A DNA stretch of 9,876 bases from Dehalococcoidia bacterium (GCA_016844365.1 JAENIT010000017.1:1-9876); one strand, 5' to 3'; counted from the stretch's first letter, positions 1-6,817 are shown. Numbers and translations are program-made. Notes: generated by a model not told the origin, from the sequence alone.

Positions 1-75
1 GGTTACTTAATCCCCATACCCTCTATGCCCTGCTTGACTTCAAAAGCAGACCGCAGAGCTGGTCAGCGAGACCGT

Positions 76-1734
76 TTACTCTACCACTGTAATCGCAAGG
101 CGGATGGCCGGGAGACGGTATCCCAGGGCGAGGCCCGGGGCATCCTGTCTGTAGGTCAGGATAGGCCACTGATAGCTCCAGGGTGGCTTGCCATGGCCCT
201 GGTAGATCATTGGGTATAGATCGATGAGGTGAGTCCCCGGTTCTCCTGTTGCCACCAGCGGCACTGTGACATCGCCTTGGCTATTAAACCCACAGGCAAA
301 GCCGATGAAGCTGTTGTCGTAGGTTATGGCCACCCCGTTGTCGAGCTCTGTCCAGCCTACCCCCTTGATTTGGATGTTGAAGGTCTCTCCCGCCTTCACC
401 CGCATAGGGGTGATACCGACGATACTACGCTCTACAAAGTAGGGGACTTCTCCAACCACTTTTTCGCCCTGCACCAGCTTTATTGTATGCCAGCCGCCAA
501 GGTCATCGGGGATCTGGACGGAGGCAGTCAAGGAGCCGTCGGCAGATGTGGTCTTCTTCAGAAGGGAGGTCTCCGTGGTGCCCCATCCGCTGACGATGGT
601 TCGATTTCCTTTGACCGTAATCCAAAAGAGCTCAACCACCGAATTGGCGGATAGGCCGCGGGCCTGCACGGTAGCCTGGGAGAGGATCGGTCCAGAGGGA
701 GGGTCCATCACTGCGGAGAATCCCGGAGCCGCCACAACTCCACCAGAAGCGGTTTTCACAGCAAGGTCGGCAGCCTTGGCCAACCGTCCATCCTCAGGCC
801 ACTCGATGGTGAAGGGTGGGGGTCCGGAGTCCTTGGTCACGGTGAACCACAAACGGAGGTCTGAGATGTGGGCAGTACCGGACTGCTGGTTGTTGAGGTA
901 GGGTGTAGACCTGGCTGCGTGGTTCAGGTCTATAACTCGCTTGCCCGGCGCACCCGTCGCCCGGATTTGGAATTCCGCGATCCCTCTTGTAGTTACCGCG
1001 GTGACGAGCCCGGTGGGCTGGTTATCGTACCGCACGCCGATGGTGCTCTCGAAGGTCTTCCAGCCCAGCCCAGTGACCTTGATGGTGATGGGCGTGCCTA
1101 CAGGCCCTTCAGTGGGACTTATCGTCGCGTTTCGCATGATTCGGTACCCACCCTTGGCCACATCCTGGCCGTCCACCACTGCGAAGATGTCGTGAACCTC
1201 ACCGTAGTCATCGGGCGCTTTCAAAGAGGCTGACAGTCGCCCCTCTGCGTTAATTGGGAAGCGCCCTAGAGATACCCGCTTCGGCTCGAAGGTTTTTTCA
1301 TGGAACTCCACGTTTTCCGGGCCGACAACGGTGGTGTAGCCTCCATCGACCGTCACCCAGGCGAACTCCACCTCCTTGCCGGACGGTAGGCCCTCACCGG
1401 TCATAGTAAAGGAGTCCCCCACGTAGCCCTTATCCGGCGAGGTTTTCAGCAGCTTCAGGGCCGCAGCAGGCGCTGGTGCCCCTCCTGATGGTGAAGTGGC
1501 GGGTGCTGGCGCTGGCGCGCCGCCGGGAGCAACTCCACCAGGCAACGCGCCGATGGATGGGACATCCTTCAGGCTGGAAGCCTGGTCCTCGCTGGGGAAT
1601 GTGATGGGAGCCGAGGGCCCCGCCTCAGGCTGCGTGGCTGTACACGCCGACAACACCCCCATGAGAACAAGGGATGCAAGGCCGACACCTACAGGCAAGA
1701 CCCACTCTGTTATCCGTGTCGATATCCTTTTCAA
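76..1734 (-). CDS. Large lipoprotein with duplicated Ig/IPT-like module
   Basis: Predicted exported lipoprotein of 552 residues; function not recognised. An N-terminal hydrophobic segment ends in a lipobox (V-L-S-A-C, Cys31), followed by a Gly/Ala/Pro-rich linker (about 62-92) and then two homologous modules of about 215 residues. Matching blocks are EVEFAWVTVDG (121-131) with VVELFWITVKG (366-376), LSASLKAPDDYG with LTASVQIPDDLG, GLGW...VRYDN with GVGW...ITYDN, and ATGAPGKRVIDL with ATGEPGTHLIDL. Each module looks like a pair of beta-sandwich (Ig or IPT/TIG-like) domains, typical of surface or adhesion roles; that assignment is inference. I chose the TTG at 1734 because AGGAGGT lies 8 nt upstream; the longer frame from TTG 1761 has no such site and would overlap the preceding gene. 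The gene starts 19 nt after the preceding lipoprotein gene, so the two are probably cotranscribed. Confidence 0.85.
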   Translation of the reverse strand: MKRISTRITEWVLPVGVGLASLVLMGVLSACTATQPEAGPSAPITFPSEDQASSLKDVPSIGALPGGVAPGGAPAPAPATSPSGGAPAPAAALKLLKTSPDKGYVGDSFTMTGEGLPSGKEVEFAWVTVDGGYTTVVGPENVEFHEKTFEPKRVSLGRFPINAEGRLSASLKAPDDYGEVHDIFAVVDGQDVAKGGYRIMRNATISPTEGPVGTPITIKVTGLGWKTFESTIGVRYDNQPTGLVTAVTTRGIAEFQIRATGAPGKRVIDLNHAARSTPYLNNQQSGTAHISDLRLWFTVTKDSGPPPFTIEWPEDGRLAKAADLAVKTASGGVVAAPGFSAVMDPPSGPILSQATVQARGLSANSVVELFWITVKGNRTIVSGWGTTETSLLKKTTSADGSLTASVQIPDDLGGWHTIKLVQGEKVVGEVPYFVERSIVGITPMRVKAGETFNIQIKGVGWTELDNGVAITYDNSFIGFACGFNSQGDVTVPLVATGEPGTHLIDLYPMIYQGHGKPPWSYQWPILTYRQDAPGLALGYRLPAIRLAITVVE

Positions 1735-1740
1735 CGCTTT

Positions 1741-1748
1741 TACCTCCT
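1741..1748 (-). promoter_or_regulatory. Ribosome binding site that sets a TTG start
   Basis: AGGAGGTA on the minus strand, 8 nt from the end of AGGAGG to the TTG at 1734. It lies inside the longer open frame that begins at TTG 1761, which argues that the longer frame is not the real N-terminus. Confidence 0.7.
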
Positions 1749-1753
1749 GAAAG

Positions 1754-2521
1754 CTACTCAAAGATCTGCAGCCGGCTGTCCACTCCAGCTGCGGACGCGG
1801 TAGCCGCTCGGACGAGGGCTGGCTGCTTCCAGGTGCTGGTGCGGCCGTCCTTTGTCGTCACAATGATCTCGTAGTCCAAGCCGCCCAAGGGGTAGTCCAA
1901 GGGGATGTCCCAGGTGCTGTTCCACATCCAGGGACCTGAGCCCCCGCGCGCCGAAAACCGGTTGGTCACTTCCTCGCCATGGGGGAGCTTGACCTTGACT
2001 GACGCTGCTTCCACGTCCGTGACTCGCTTTCCTGTGGAAGTGTCGAACACCTCGAATCGGTAGACGATCCGCTGACCTCGCTTGAACACGTTGGTGTTCA
2101 AGCAGTTGACGGTGGCGGCCATTCCATACTTGCTGGGCCTGGTCGTCGCCAGAGTTTCCACATGGTACGTGAATGAGACTCGCTCCGCCAGGTAGGCCGG
2201 CCGCGCCGGTGGGGCTGGCGGTGTGGCGCCGGGCGGCAGGGGCGTAGCCGTCGGCGCAGGGGTTGGTGTGGGGACCGCCTTGGCCCCGATGAGGGTGGTA
2301 ACACCAGAAGCTGGAGCCTCTTTCCCCTTCTGCTCCGCGGACTCCTTCTCCTGGGCCGACACCTTGGCCTTGAGCTCCTCCGCCTCCTTCTTCACTGCGT
2401 CATACTCGCTTTGAGGAACCCCTGAAGAGCAGGCAGCGGCCAACAGCAGCATGATGCTCGTGAGGGCTGCCAACACCAGTAAAGCTCTCTTACGGATGCC
2501 CCATTGTATCATAGTGCACAT
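1754..2521 (-). CDS. Small lipoprotein with coiled coil and beta-rich domain
   Basis: Exported lipoprotein of 255 residues with unknown function. The signal peptide ends in L-L-A-A-A-C, with Cys31 as the lipidation site. Residues about 38-68 are rich in Glu, Lys, Ala and Gln with heptad-like spacing and probably form a short coiled coil. A Pro/Thr/Ala linker (about 83-107) follows, then a C-terminal domain (about 113-240) with alternating hydrophobic strands such as RIVYRFEVFD and LDYEIIVTTKDG, which looks like a beta sandwich. An AAAGGAGG site lies 6 nt before ATG 2521; a second in-frame ATG at 2512 exists because of a 9-bp tandem duplication but is spaced less well. A TATAAT box upstream suggests its own promoter. 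The gene lies 195 nt downstream of the haem-binding lipoprotein and 19 nt upstream of the large duplicated lipoprotein. Confidence 0.85.
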   Translation of the reverse strand: MCTMIQWGIRKRALLVLAALTSIMLLLAAACSSGVPQSEYDAVKKEAEELKAKVSAQEKESAEQKGKEAPASGVTTLIGAKAVPTPTPAPTATPLPPGATPPAPPARPAYLAERVSFTYHVETLATTRPSKYGMAATVNCLNTNVFKRGQRIVYRFEVFDTSTGKRVTDVEAASVKVKLPHGEEVTNRFSARGGSGPWMWNSTWDIPLDYPLGGLDYEIIVTTKDGRTSTWKQPALVRAATASAAGVDSRLQIFE

Positions 2522-2555
2522 AGTGCACCTCCTTTCTATATTCCATATGTCCGAG

Positions 2556-2561
2556 ATTATA
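2556..2561 (-). promoter_or_regulatory. Candidate -10 box before the small lipoprotein gene
   Basis: A perfect TATAAT on the minus strand sits in an AT-rich patch, 34 nt upstream of ATG 2521. Transcription would begin near 2549 and give a leader of about 28 nt containing the AAAGGAGG site. No good -35 hexamer lies 16-18 nt further upstream (the sequence there is ATATAA; a TTGCGC is 24 nt away). The call rests on the -10 box and the gap between genes. Confidence 0.4.
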
Positions 2562-2653
2562 ATTGTAATGTAGGGCTGTTATATTGCGCAAGGCTTGATC
2601 CAGGTAACGCCGTTCTGTGACCCGACAATGCCTATCCATGCCCCGGCCTGAGA

Positions 2654-2671
2654 CGGGGCTTCTTAGCCCCG
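2654..2671 (-). terminator. GC-rich hairpin, possible weak terminator
   Basis: CGGGGCT and AGCCCCG pair as a 7-bp stem around a 4-nt TCTT loop, 46 nt past the stop codon of the haem-binding lipoprotein gene. On the minus strand no T-run follows, so this is not a textbook intrinsic terminator. It could instead act as an mRNA-stabilising or processing hairpin. CCCCG at 2641-2645 can pair alternatively with CGGGG at 2654-2658, so two folds compete. Confidence 0.3.
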
Positions 2672-2716
2672 CCTCTCCCTATGATGCGCCTCTACGGGAA
2701 CGTGTTCCACTAAAAA

Positions 2717-3793
2717 TTACGGAGCAGGGCGGAATTTGAGCCTGAGGGCAGTGCTATCGTAGCTGTTCTCATCCCCTGAGTCGTCAAACACTGCCATACC
2801 CAAGTTGTAGGGCTTGTCTAAAGCAAAGGCCACGTCATCCTCGTTGCCAGTGGTCAGCTTGCGAGAGAGAATCAATGTCCATTCTCCGTCTCGATACTCA
2901 CTCAAGGCTTTAATGTCCCCTCGGCTGCCACTGGGTTGAGAGAGGATCCGGTATCCCAAAACATCGCCTGCCTTGAAAGCAGCGTAATCTTTGATAGGAA
3001 CCGTATTATCCTTTGCCAGCAAACCCCCTGGCGCGCCAGGCTTCAAGGCGGGGACGGGCTTTGAAGAGTCCGCCATAAGAGCAGGGCGGTCCTTCTCTGG
3101 CGTCTCATTTCGGCTGTCTCCGCCGCCGCCCGGGTCGTTGCGGCGACCAGTAGGTGGTGATGCCTTTGGGTCTGATTCTCCCAGCCAGCTATCATCAGCG
3201 AACCCCAGGGGATCGCTTCTATAAGACTTCCAGTGCCAAAGGTCCGCTCGCTCGGTTGCTGCATTGGTAGCGAAGTACCATTTCTCCTTTTCCTTGGCGG
3301 AGTCGTGGCACGCTGTGGCACACGCCTTGGACGCAAACCCGTCGATGGGCGTTATCTCCCAGAGGATGGCCAGCCGGTCCTCGTTCCCCTTCTGTTTTGC
3401 CCACTTGACTCCATCGTATCTCCAGGCTTCCTTGGTAAGACTTTGGCTCTCGTCTTTCCAACGGAACAGCAGGTGGAGGTCAGAGTCGGTGTAAAGCGCT
3501 CTTGCCGTAACCGATTTAGACTTGTCTTTGAACTCACCCTCACCTTTCAGCGTGACTTGCAAAGATGGGGCCGTGTTCCAGGCCGCGTCGGCGGCAGAGG
3601 CTGGCGCGGCCTTGGCCTTGACGGCCTCCAGAGTTCCCTTTTCAGGTGTTGGGGTAGGAGGTAGAGCAAGTTTTGTGGGAGTCGCCGGCTGAGGAGCCGG
3701 CGTAGGCGCTGCTTGTGGGGCGCAAGCTGACACCGCCGCTCCGATCGCGATAAGCAGGGCGAAAAGAATGCTTAACCGTGTCATCTGGATCAT
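2717..3793 (-). CDS. Exported lipoprotein, ethylbenzene-dehydrogenase-like haem-binding domain
   Basis: A 358-residue lipoprotein: signal peptide with lipobox V-S-A-C (Cys24), a Pro/Thr/Ala linker to about residue 50, then a domain resembling the haem-binding gamma subunit family of ethylbenzene and DMSO dehydrogenases. Family-like features are W72-N-T-A-P, the strands ARALYTDSDLHLLFRWKD (97-114), D184-L-W-H-W-K189, and a C-terminal beta region ending in AVFDDSGDENSYDSTALRLKF-like sequence (334-355). In characterised gamma subunits haem b is held by Met and Lys; K189 is a candidate ligand by position. It also carries C158-A-T-A-C162-H163, a C-x3-C-H spacing rather than C-x2-C-H, so covalent haem is possible but unproven. 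A Gly/Pro/Asp-rich insert (about 207-250) interrupts the domain. AAGGAGG precedes ATG 3793 by 6 nt. Likely an electron carrier or sensor working with the bc-type complex upstream; the role is inference. Confidence 0.8.
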   Translation of the reverse strand: MIQMTRLSILFALLIAIGAAVSACAPQAAPTPAPQPATPTKLALPPTPTPEKGTLEAVKAKAAPASAADAAWNTAPSLQVTLKGEGEFKDKSKSVTARALYTDSDLHLLFRWKDESQSLTKEAWRYDGVKWAKQKGNEDRLAILWEITPIDGFASKACATACHDSAKEKEKWYFATNAATERADLWHWKSYRSDPLGFADDSWLGESDPKASPPTGRRNDPGGGGDSRNETPEKDRPALMADSSKPVPALKPGAPGGLLAKDNTVPIKDYAAFKAGDVLGYRILSQPSGSRGDIKALSEYRDGEWTLILSRKLTTGNEDDVAFALDKPYNLGMAVFDDSGDENSYDSTALRLKFRPAP

Positions 3794-3866
3794 GGTTCTC
3801 CTCCTTGATGGGAACTAATATCTTCCTGATTTAACGGGTCTGTCCCAGCCTTCCTCTCTTGCCACC

Positions 3867-3941
3867 CTAACTCCGCCACAACAAGTCTCGAATGTCACCT
3901 CCTTTACCCTTAAAGAAGGATGGGCTAGTCATAGACCTCAT
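3867..3941 (-). CDS. Possible 24-residue peptide between cytochrome and lipoprotein genes
   Basis: A short open frame of 24 codons plus stop, beginning MRSMTSPSFFKGKGG. AGGAG sits 5 nt before its ATG, and it starts 30 nt after the diheme cytochrome stop codon, so spacing suits an operon gene. The peptide is basic and has no membrane segment. A second strong Shine-Dalgarno-like stretch (AAAGGAGGTGAC, 3895-3906) lies inside it with no suitable gene start after it. It could be a real small protein, a leader peptide that affects the downstream lipoprotein gene, or the remnant of a decayed gene. I recognise no family. Confidence 0.25.
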   Translation of the reverse strand: MRSMTSPSFFKGKGGDIRDLLWRS

Positions 3942-3971
3942 CCGTACTCCTGTAGTGGGTGCTCGTCTCCA

Positions 3972-4649
3972 TCAGCGCACCTGTTGCGATAGCAGGTGGG
4001 TTCGCAGCGTCTCCTTCTGTACGGCGGTTAGGCCAGCGCAGCGGGCCATCTCCAACTCCATCACGTAAAGGACTTGGGGGTCTCGAGTGTCAAGCGGGGG
4101 GTCAACGGTGTCGTGGCAGTTGGCGCACTTCTGTTGCATGATCCCTGGCCCGTCCAAAGGTGGTAGCGGCGCTGTAGCGCGGACCTGAGCGGCAGCTTGA
4201 GAGCGGCCCAAAGCAAACTTAGCTATCTCCGCCAGGTCGCCGTCCGCCAGAAAGAAACGATTATAAGCAGGCATAATGCAGGTGCCATCTCGTACCAATT
4301 GAGTAATCTGGAACTCGTTCTGGAAGTCACGCTGGAACTCCTCCGAAACCAGACTCTCCCCCCTTCCTTCTTCTCCACCGGGATGGCAGGAGTCGCAGTA
4401 GCGGCCGAAGAGCACCCTCCCTCGGGTCTCCTCGGTGAGAACTAGGCCATGGCGTAGGCGGGGCATAGTATTCTCCGAATGATTCCCCAATGCCAAGGAG
4501 TTTGCCGAGAGCAGGGAGCGGGGCGGACCCAGGCCTCCAGACAGCCACAATGAGAACGCCAGCCCCAAAACTACTCCCAGGGCCAGGACCGCTTTACCCT
4601 GAAGATGGGCTCTCTTAAGCGCCCTGATATCTGTAGTGTTCTCATTCAT
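3972..4649 (-). CDS. Membrane-anchored diheme cytochrome c
   Basis: A 225-residue c-type cytochrome. A short basic N-terminus and one hydrophobic segment (about 19-38) probably act as an uncleaved anchor. Two haem-attachment motifs follow: C85-D-S-C-H89 and C175-A-N-C-H179. M126 (in I-M-P-A-Y) fits the distal ligand of the first haem; M197 or M201 may serve the second. Each half is about the size of a class I cytochrome c domain. Its ATG overlaps the last 8 nt of the cytochrome b-c gene (GATGAATGA), which implies translational coupling, and GGAGAGGTGAG upstream supplies a ribosome site. It most likely accepts electrons from the Rieske/cytochrome b-c complex, in the place taken by cytochrome c1 or QcrC elsewhere, and passes them outward. 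The two CxxCH motifs are seen; the redox partner is inferred. Confidence 0.88.
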   Translation of the reverse strand: MNENTTDIRALKRAHLQGKAVLALGVVLGLAFSLWLSGGLGPPRSLLSANSLALGNHSENTMPRLRHGLVLTEETRGRVLFGRYCDSCHPGGEEGRGESLVSEEFQRDFQNEFQITQLVRDGTCIMPAYNRFFLADGDLAEIAKFALGRSQAAAQVRATAPLPPLDGPGIMQQKCANCHDTVDPPLDTRDPQVLYVMELEMARCAGLTAVQKETLRTHLLSQQVR

Positions 4650-6102
4650 CTTGTCTCACCTCTCCCTCCAAAGTCAGGAGATACTGGGTAATAGCCTCCA
4701 CATCCTCGTGGGATAGGGGCGGGATTAAAGGCTTCATAGTGGCCTCGGGGTTGATAGCCTTAGGTTTCTCCATAAAGAAGTGAATGTCCGCAGTCGTCAT
4801 GCGCTCCCTTATCCCATCGAGAGTGGGCCCCTGCACCCTTTCTGTAGTCCCACTGCCCTCTTTCCACTCGGTCTTCGCGGCGATGACATGGCAGGAGCGA
4901 CAGCCCTGCTGCTGGATGAGCTGCCGGCCTCGTAACTGCTGGGAGGTGAGGGGCAGGCCCCACTCAACCATCTGGCTTGGTGGAGTGGCCTGGTAAGCTC
5001 GTACCGTCAGCCCAGTGGTGGCCACCAGAATTAAGGCCAGAGTTACCATGCCCAGGGGCCTTCTAAGGGCTCTTCGCTCCTCTCCTCCGGAGAGCCAGGG
5101 CACCAGGACTATAAGAAGCACAACCAGTCCAGGCACCAGAGCGACTCCCACCCACTCCAGGTGGCCAGGGAAGTATTTTAGAATCTCGAATAGGGCCATG
5201 AAGTACCACTCGGGACGTGGTATGTAGGATGTGTCTGTGGGATCCGCGCGCTCGTCCAGGGGGACGCCAACGAAGACGGTGAGCCCAATCAGAATCAGGA
5301 ATATAAAGAGAGCCGTTCGCAGGTCTTCTACAATGAGGTCGGGCCAAAAGGTGGAGCCACGGGACTTGAAGGCTGCGTACCGCTCCTGGTAAATGGATGC
5401 CTTCTCAGCCCCAGGATTATCCTTGGGCTTTGCGGCCTGTCCTTTGTGCCACAGACCTGGCGGCACGCTCACTCCATGGTAGACCACCAGGACCAGATGG
5501 ATCGTCGCCAGAGCCGAGATTGCCAGTGGAAAGAGCAAGGTGTGCATGGCGTAGAAGCGTACCAACGTTACAGCGCCCACCTCTGTGCTGCCCCGAATCA
5601 GTTTCACCAGAGCAGGGCCTACGCCCGGCACTGTGCCTGCCATGTTGGTGCCGACAGTGGTGGCCCAGTAGGCCTTCTGGTCCCAGGGGAGCAGATAGCC
5701 GGTGAAGCCAAAACCAAGGGTCACCAGAAATAGGCCGACGCCAGCTAACCAGATTGCCTCTCTTGGGTAGCGGTGAGACCCCATGACAAAGACCGATACC
5801 AGGTGTAGGAGCACTACTGCTACCATCGCTGAAGCGCCCCAGTGGTGCAGTCCTCTGATAAACCAGCCGAAAGGCACCTCGCCCATAATGAAGCGGATGC
5901 TATCGTAAGCCCGCTCCGGCGTTGGGGAGTAGCTCATGGCCAGTAGTGTCCCAGTAGCAACCTGGAGCAGGAATAGGAACAGAGCCGCCGAGCCCAAACT
6001 GTACCACCAGTCAGTGCCTACGGGTATGTGGCGTAAAAAGATGGCTCTAAAAAAGGGTCTCAGACCTGCCCTTTCGTCCAGCCATCGAATAACAGTGGTC
6101 AT
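4642..6102 (-). CDS. Cytochrome b fused to a C-terminal cytochrome c domain (bc-type complex)
   Basis: A 486-residue fusion. Residues 1-210 are cytochrome b6-like with haem ligands H86/H100 in helix B and H187/H202 in helix D; the 14 residues between the helix D histidines is the b6-type spacing. Residues 255-370 resemble subunit IV, with three more membrane helices and the quinol-site motif P297-E-W-Y300. About seven helices in total are visible. Residues 385-482 form a soluble cytochrome c domain with C401-R-S-C-H405 and a likely distal Met456. The protein should oxidise quinol at the membrane and pass electrons via the Rieske protein and c haems. I use ATG 6102; the frame stays open upstream to 6486, but that part overlaps the Rieske gene and reads as non-protein, Arg/Ser/Pro-rich sequence. 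The ribosome site is weak (AAGG), 25 nt after the Rieske stop, so translation may be coupled. Fused b-c proteins are known in several non-proteobacterial phyla. Confidence 0.92.
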   Translation of the reverse strand: MTTVIRWLDERAGLRPFFRAIFLRHIPVGTDWWYSLGSAALFLFLLQVATGTLLAMSYSPTPERAYDSIRFIMGEVPFGWFIRGLHHWGASAMVAVVLLHLVSVFVMGSHRYPREAIWLAGVGLFLVTLGFGFTGYLLPWDQKAYWATTVGTNMAGTVPGVGPALVKLIRGSTEVGAVTLVRFYAMHTLLFPLAISALATIHLVLVVYHGVSVPPGLWHKGQAAKPKDNPGAEKASIYQERYAAFKSRGSTFWPDLIVEDLRTALFIFLILIGLTVFVGVPLDERADPTDTSYIPRPEWYFMALFEILKYFPGHLEWVGVALVPGLVVLLIVLVPWLSGGEERRALRRPLGMVTLALILVATTGLTVRAYQATPPSQMVEWGLPLTSQQLRGRQLIQQQGCRSCHVIAAKTEWKEGSGTTERVQGPTLDGIRERMTTADIHFFMEKPKAINPEATMKPLIPPLSHEDVEAITQYLLTLEGEVRQDE

Positions 6103-6127
6103 CGTCAAACCCTTACCCTGCGCTAGA

Positions 6128-6703
6128 TCACAGGGGATCTTTTGTTGATACCCCCAATCTGAAATCCTGGTATAGGGCCAGGAGCTCGCCCCCCTCCACC
6201 TTCGCTTCCAAACGGTCCAAGACCCTTGGCGGCGGTCCGTCCAAAACCCTGCCATCCCGGTCATAGAGGCCATCGTGGCAGGGGCAGAAGAACCTCTCTG
6301 CGTACTGTCCCTCTGTTCGCCAGCTATAAGCGCACCCGAGATGGGTGCAGCGACCGTTGAAGACCATGTACCCGCCGTCGCTCTGGGGCACCACCCAACA
6401 GGTGCGAGCCTCCTGGACCTCGACCCATCCGTCCCGTCGCGAGATGGTGAAAGCGACCATCTTGGGCTGAGGGTCCTTAAAGGCATCCACCTTGCCCAGG
6501 CTTACCCAGGCGACCGCTGTCTCCCTCTTAACCAGAGGTGCGGCTAAGTATCCTATGATGGGGATCCCAGCGACCATGCCTATAAAAGCAGAGATAGCGC
6601 CCGCAATATAGGCTAAGAATACCCGCCGTGAGACATCCCCTGGTGGCGGGTCGGGTGCTGTTGTTTTGTCTACTGCTTGTCTTGCTATGAGTTCCTCCTG
6701 CAT
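6128..6703 (-). CDS. Rieske [2Fe-2S] protein of a bc-type complex
   Basis: A 191-residue Rieske protein. Cluster ligands are C119/H121 (C-T-H-L-G-C) and C140/H143 (C-P-C-H); C124 and C142 should form the stabilising disulfide. A twin-arginine motif (S25-R-R-V-F-L) precedes a hydrophobic segment (28-56) that serves as the Tat-exported membrane anchor. After C-P-C-H comes D-G where high-potential Rieske proteins have G-S; loss of the Ser that hydrogen-bonds the cluster is typical of low-potential, menaquinol-linked proteins, while Y147 is kept. It is the first gene of the bc block, 25 nt before cytochrome b-c, and the two work as one complex. ATG 6703 has no ribosome site upstream; instead AGGAGG lies just inside the gene, 5 nt before an ATA codon (6688), so the true start is uncertain. 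Confidence 0.92.
   Translation of the reverse strand: MQEELIARQAVDKTTAPDPPPGDVSRRVFLAYIAGAISAFIGMVAGIPIIGYLAAPLVKRETAVAWVSLGKVDAFKDPQPKMVAFTISRRDGWVEVQEARTCWVVPQSDGGYMVFNGRCTHLGCAYSWRTEGQYAERFFCPCHDGLYDRDGRVLDGPPPRVLDRLEAKVEGGELLALYQDFRLGVSTKDPL
6694..6699 (-). promoter_or_regulatory. Shine-Dalgarno sequence inside the Rieske gene start
   Basis: AGGAGG begins 1 nt after ATG 6703, so it cannot serve that start. It is spaced 5 nt from an in-frame ATA codon at 6686-6688. No ATG, GTG or TTG follows before the Tat motif. Either the gene starts at ATG 6703 without a leader site, or it uses the very rare ATA start. Confidence 0.35.
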
Positions 6704-6817
6704 TGTGTCTGTTCGTTTCTGCCCCTACTTAGTGGAGTAGATGAGAGTGAAAGCACAACACCCAAGGCCCCAACGAGCCTTCGGCTAGATCTCCAAGGCG
6801 AGGAGCATTATCGTTCG

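Noticed and set aside
1..75. End of another minus-strand gene or a terminator at the left edge
   Set aside because: The open stretch there is under 20 codons with a stop just upstream and no start codon with a ribosome site; no strong hairpin with a T-run is present.
229..1233. Several plus-strand open frames opposite the large lipoprotein gene
   Set aside because: They are antisense to a gene with clear lipobox and duplicated domains, have no ribosome sites of note, and their translations show no recognisable domain.
3043..3664. Open frames of 76-143 codons on both strands across the haem-binding lipoprotein gene
   Set aside because: They are shadow frames in GC-rich coding sequence; the minus-strand frame with a lipobox and family motifs accounts for the region.
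4760..5733. Plus- and minus-strand frames within cytochrome b-c
   Set aside because: The region is fully explained by cytochrome b helices and the PEWY motif; the alternative translations are low-complexity or composition artefacts.
6103..6486. Upstream extension of the cytochrome b-c reading frame (128 more residues)
   Set aside because: It overlaps the strongly supported Rieske gene in another frame, its translation is Arg/Ser/Pro-rich and unlike a cytochrome b N-terminus, and the b6-like start MTTVIRWLDE fits ATG 6102.
6704..6817. Promoter or terminator between the ABM-like and Rieske genes
   Set aside because: The only inverted repeat (AGCC/GGCT around TTC) is 4 bp long without a T-run, and no good -35/-10 pair is visible.
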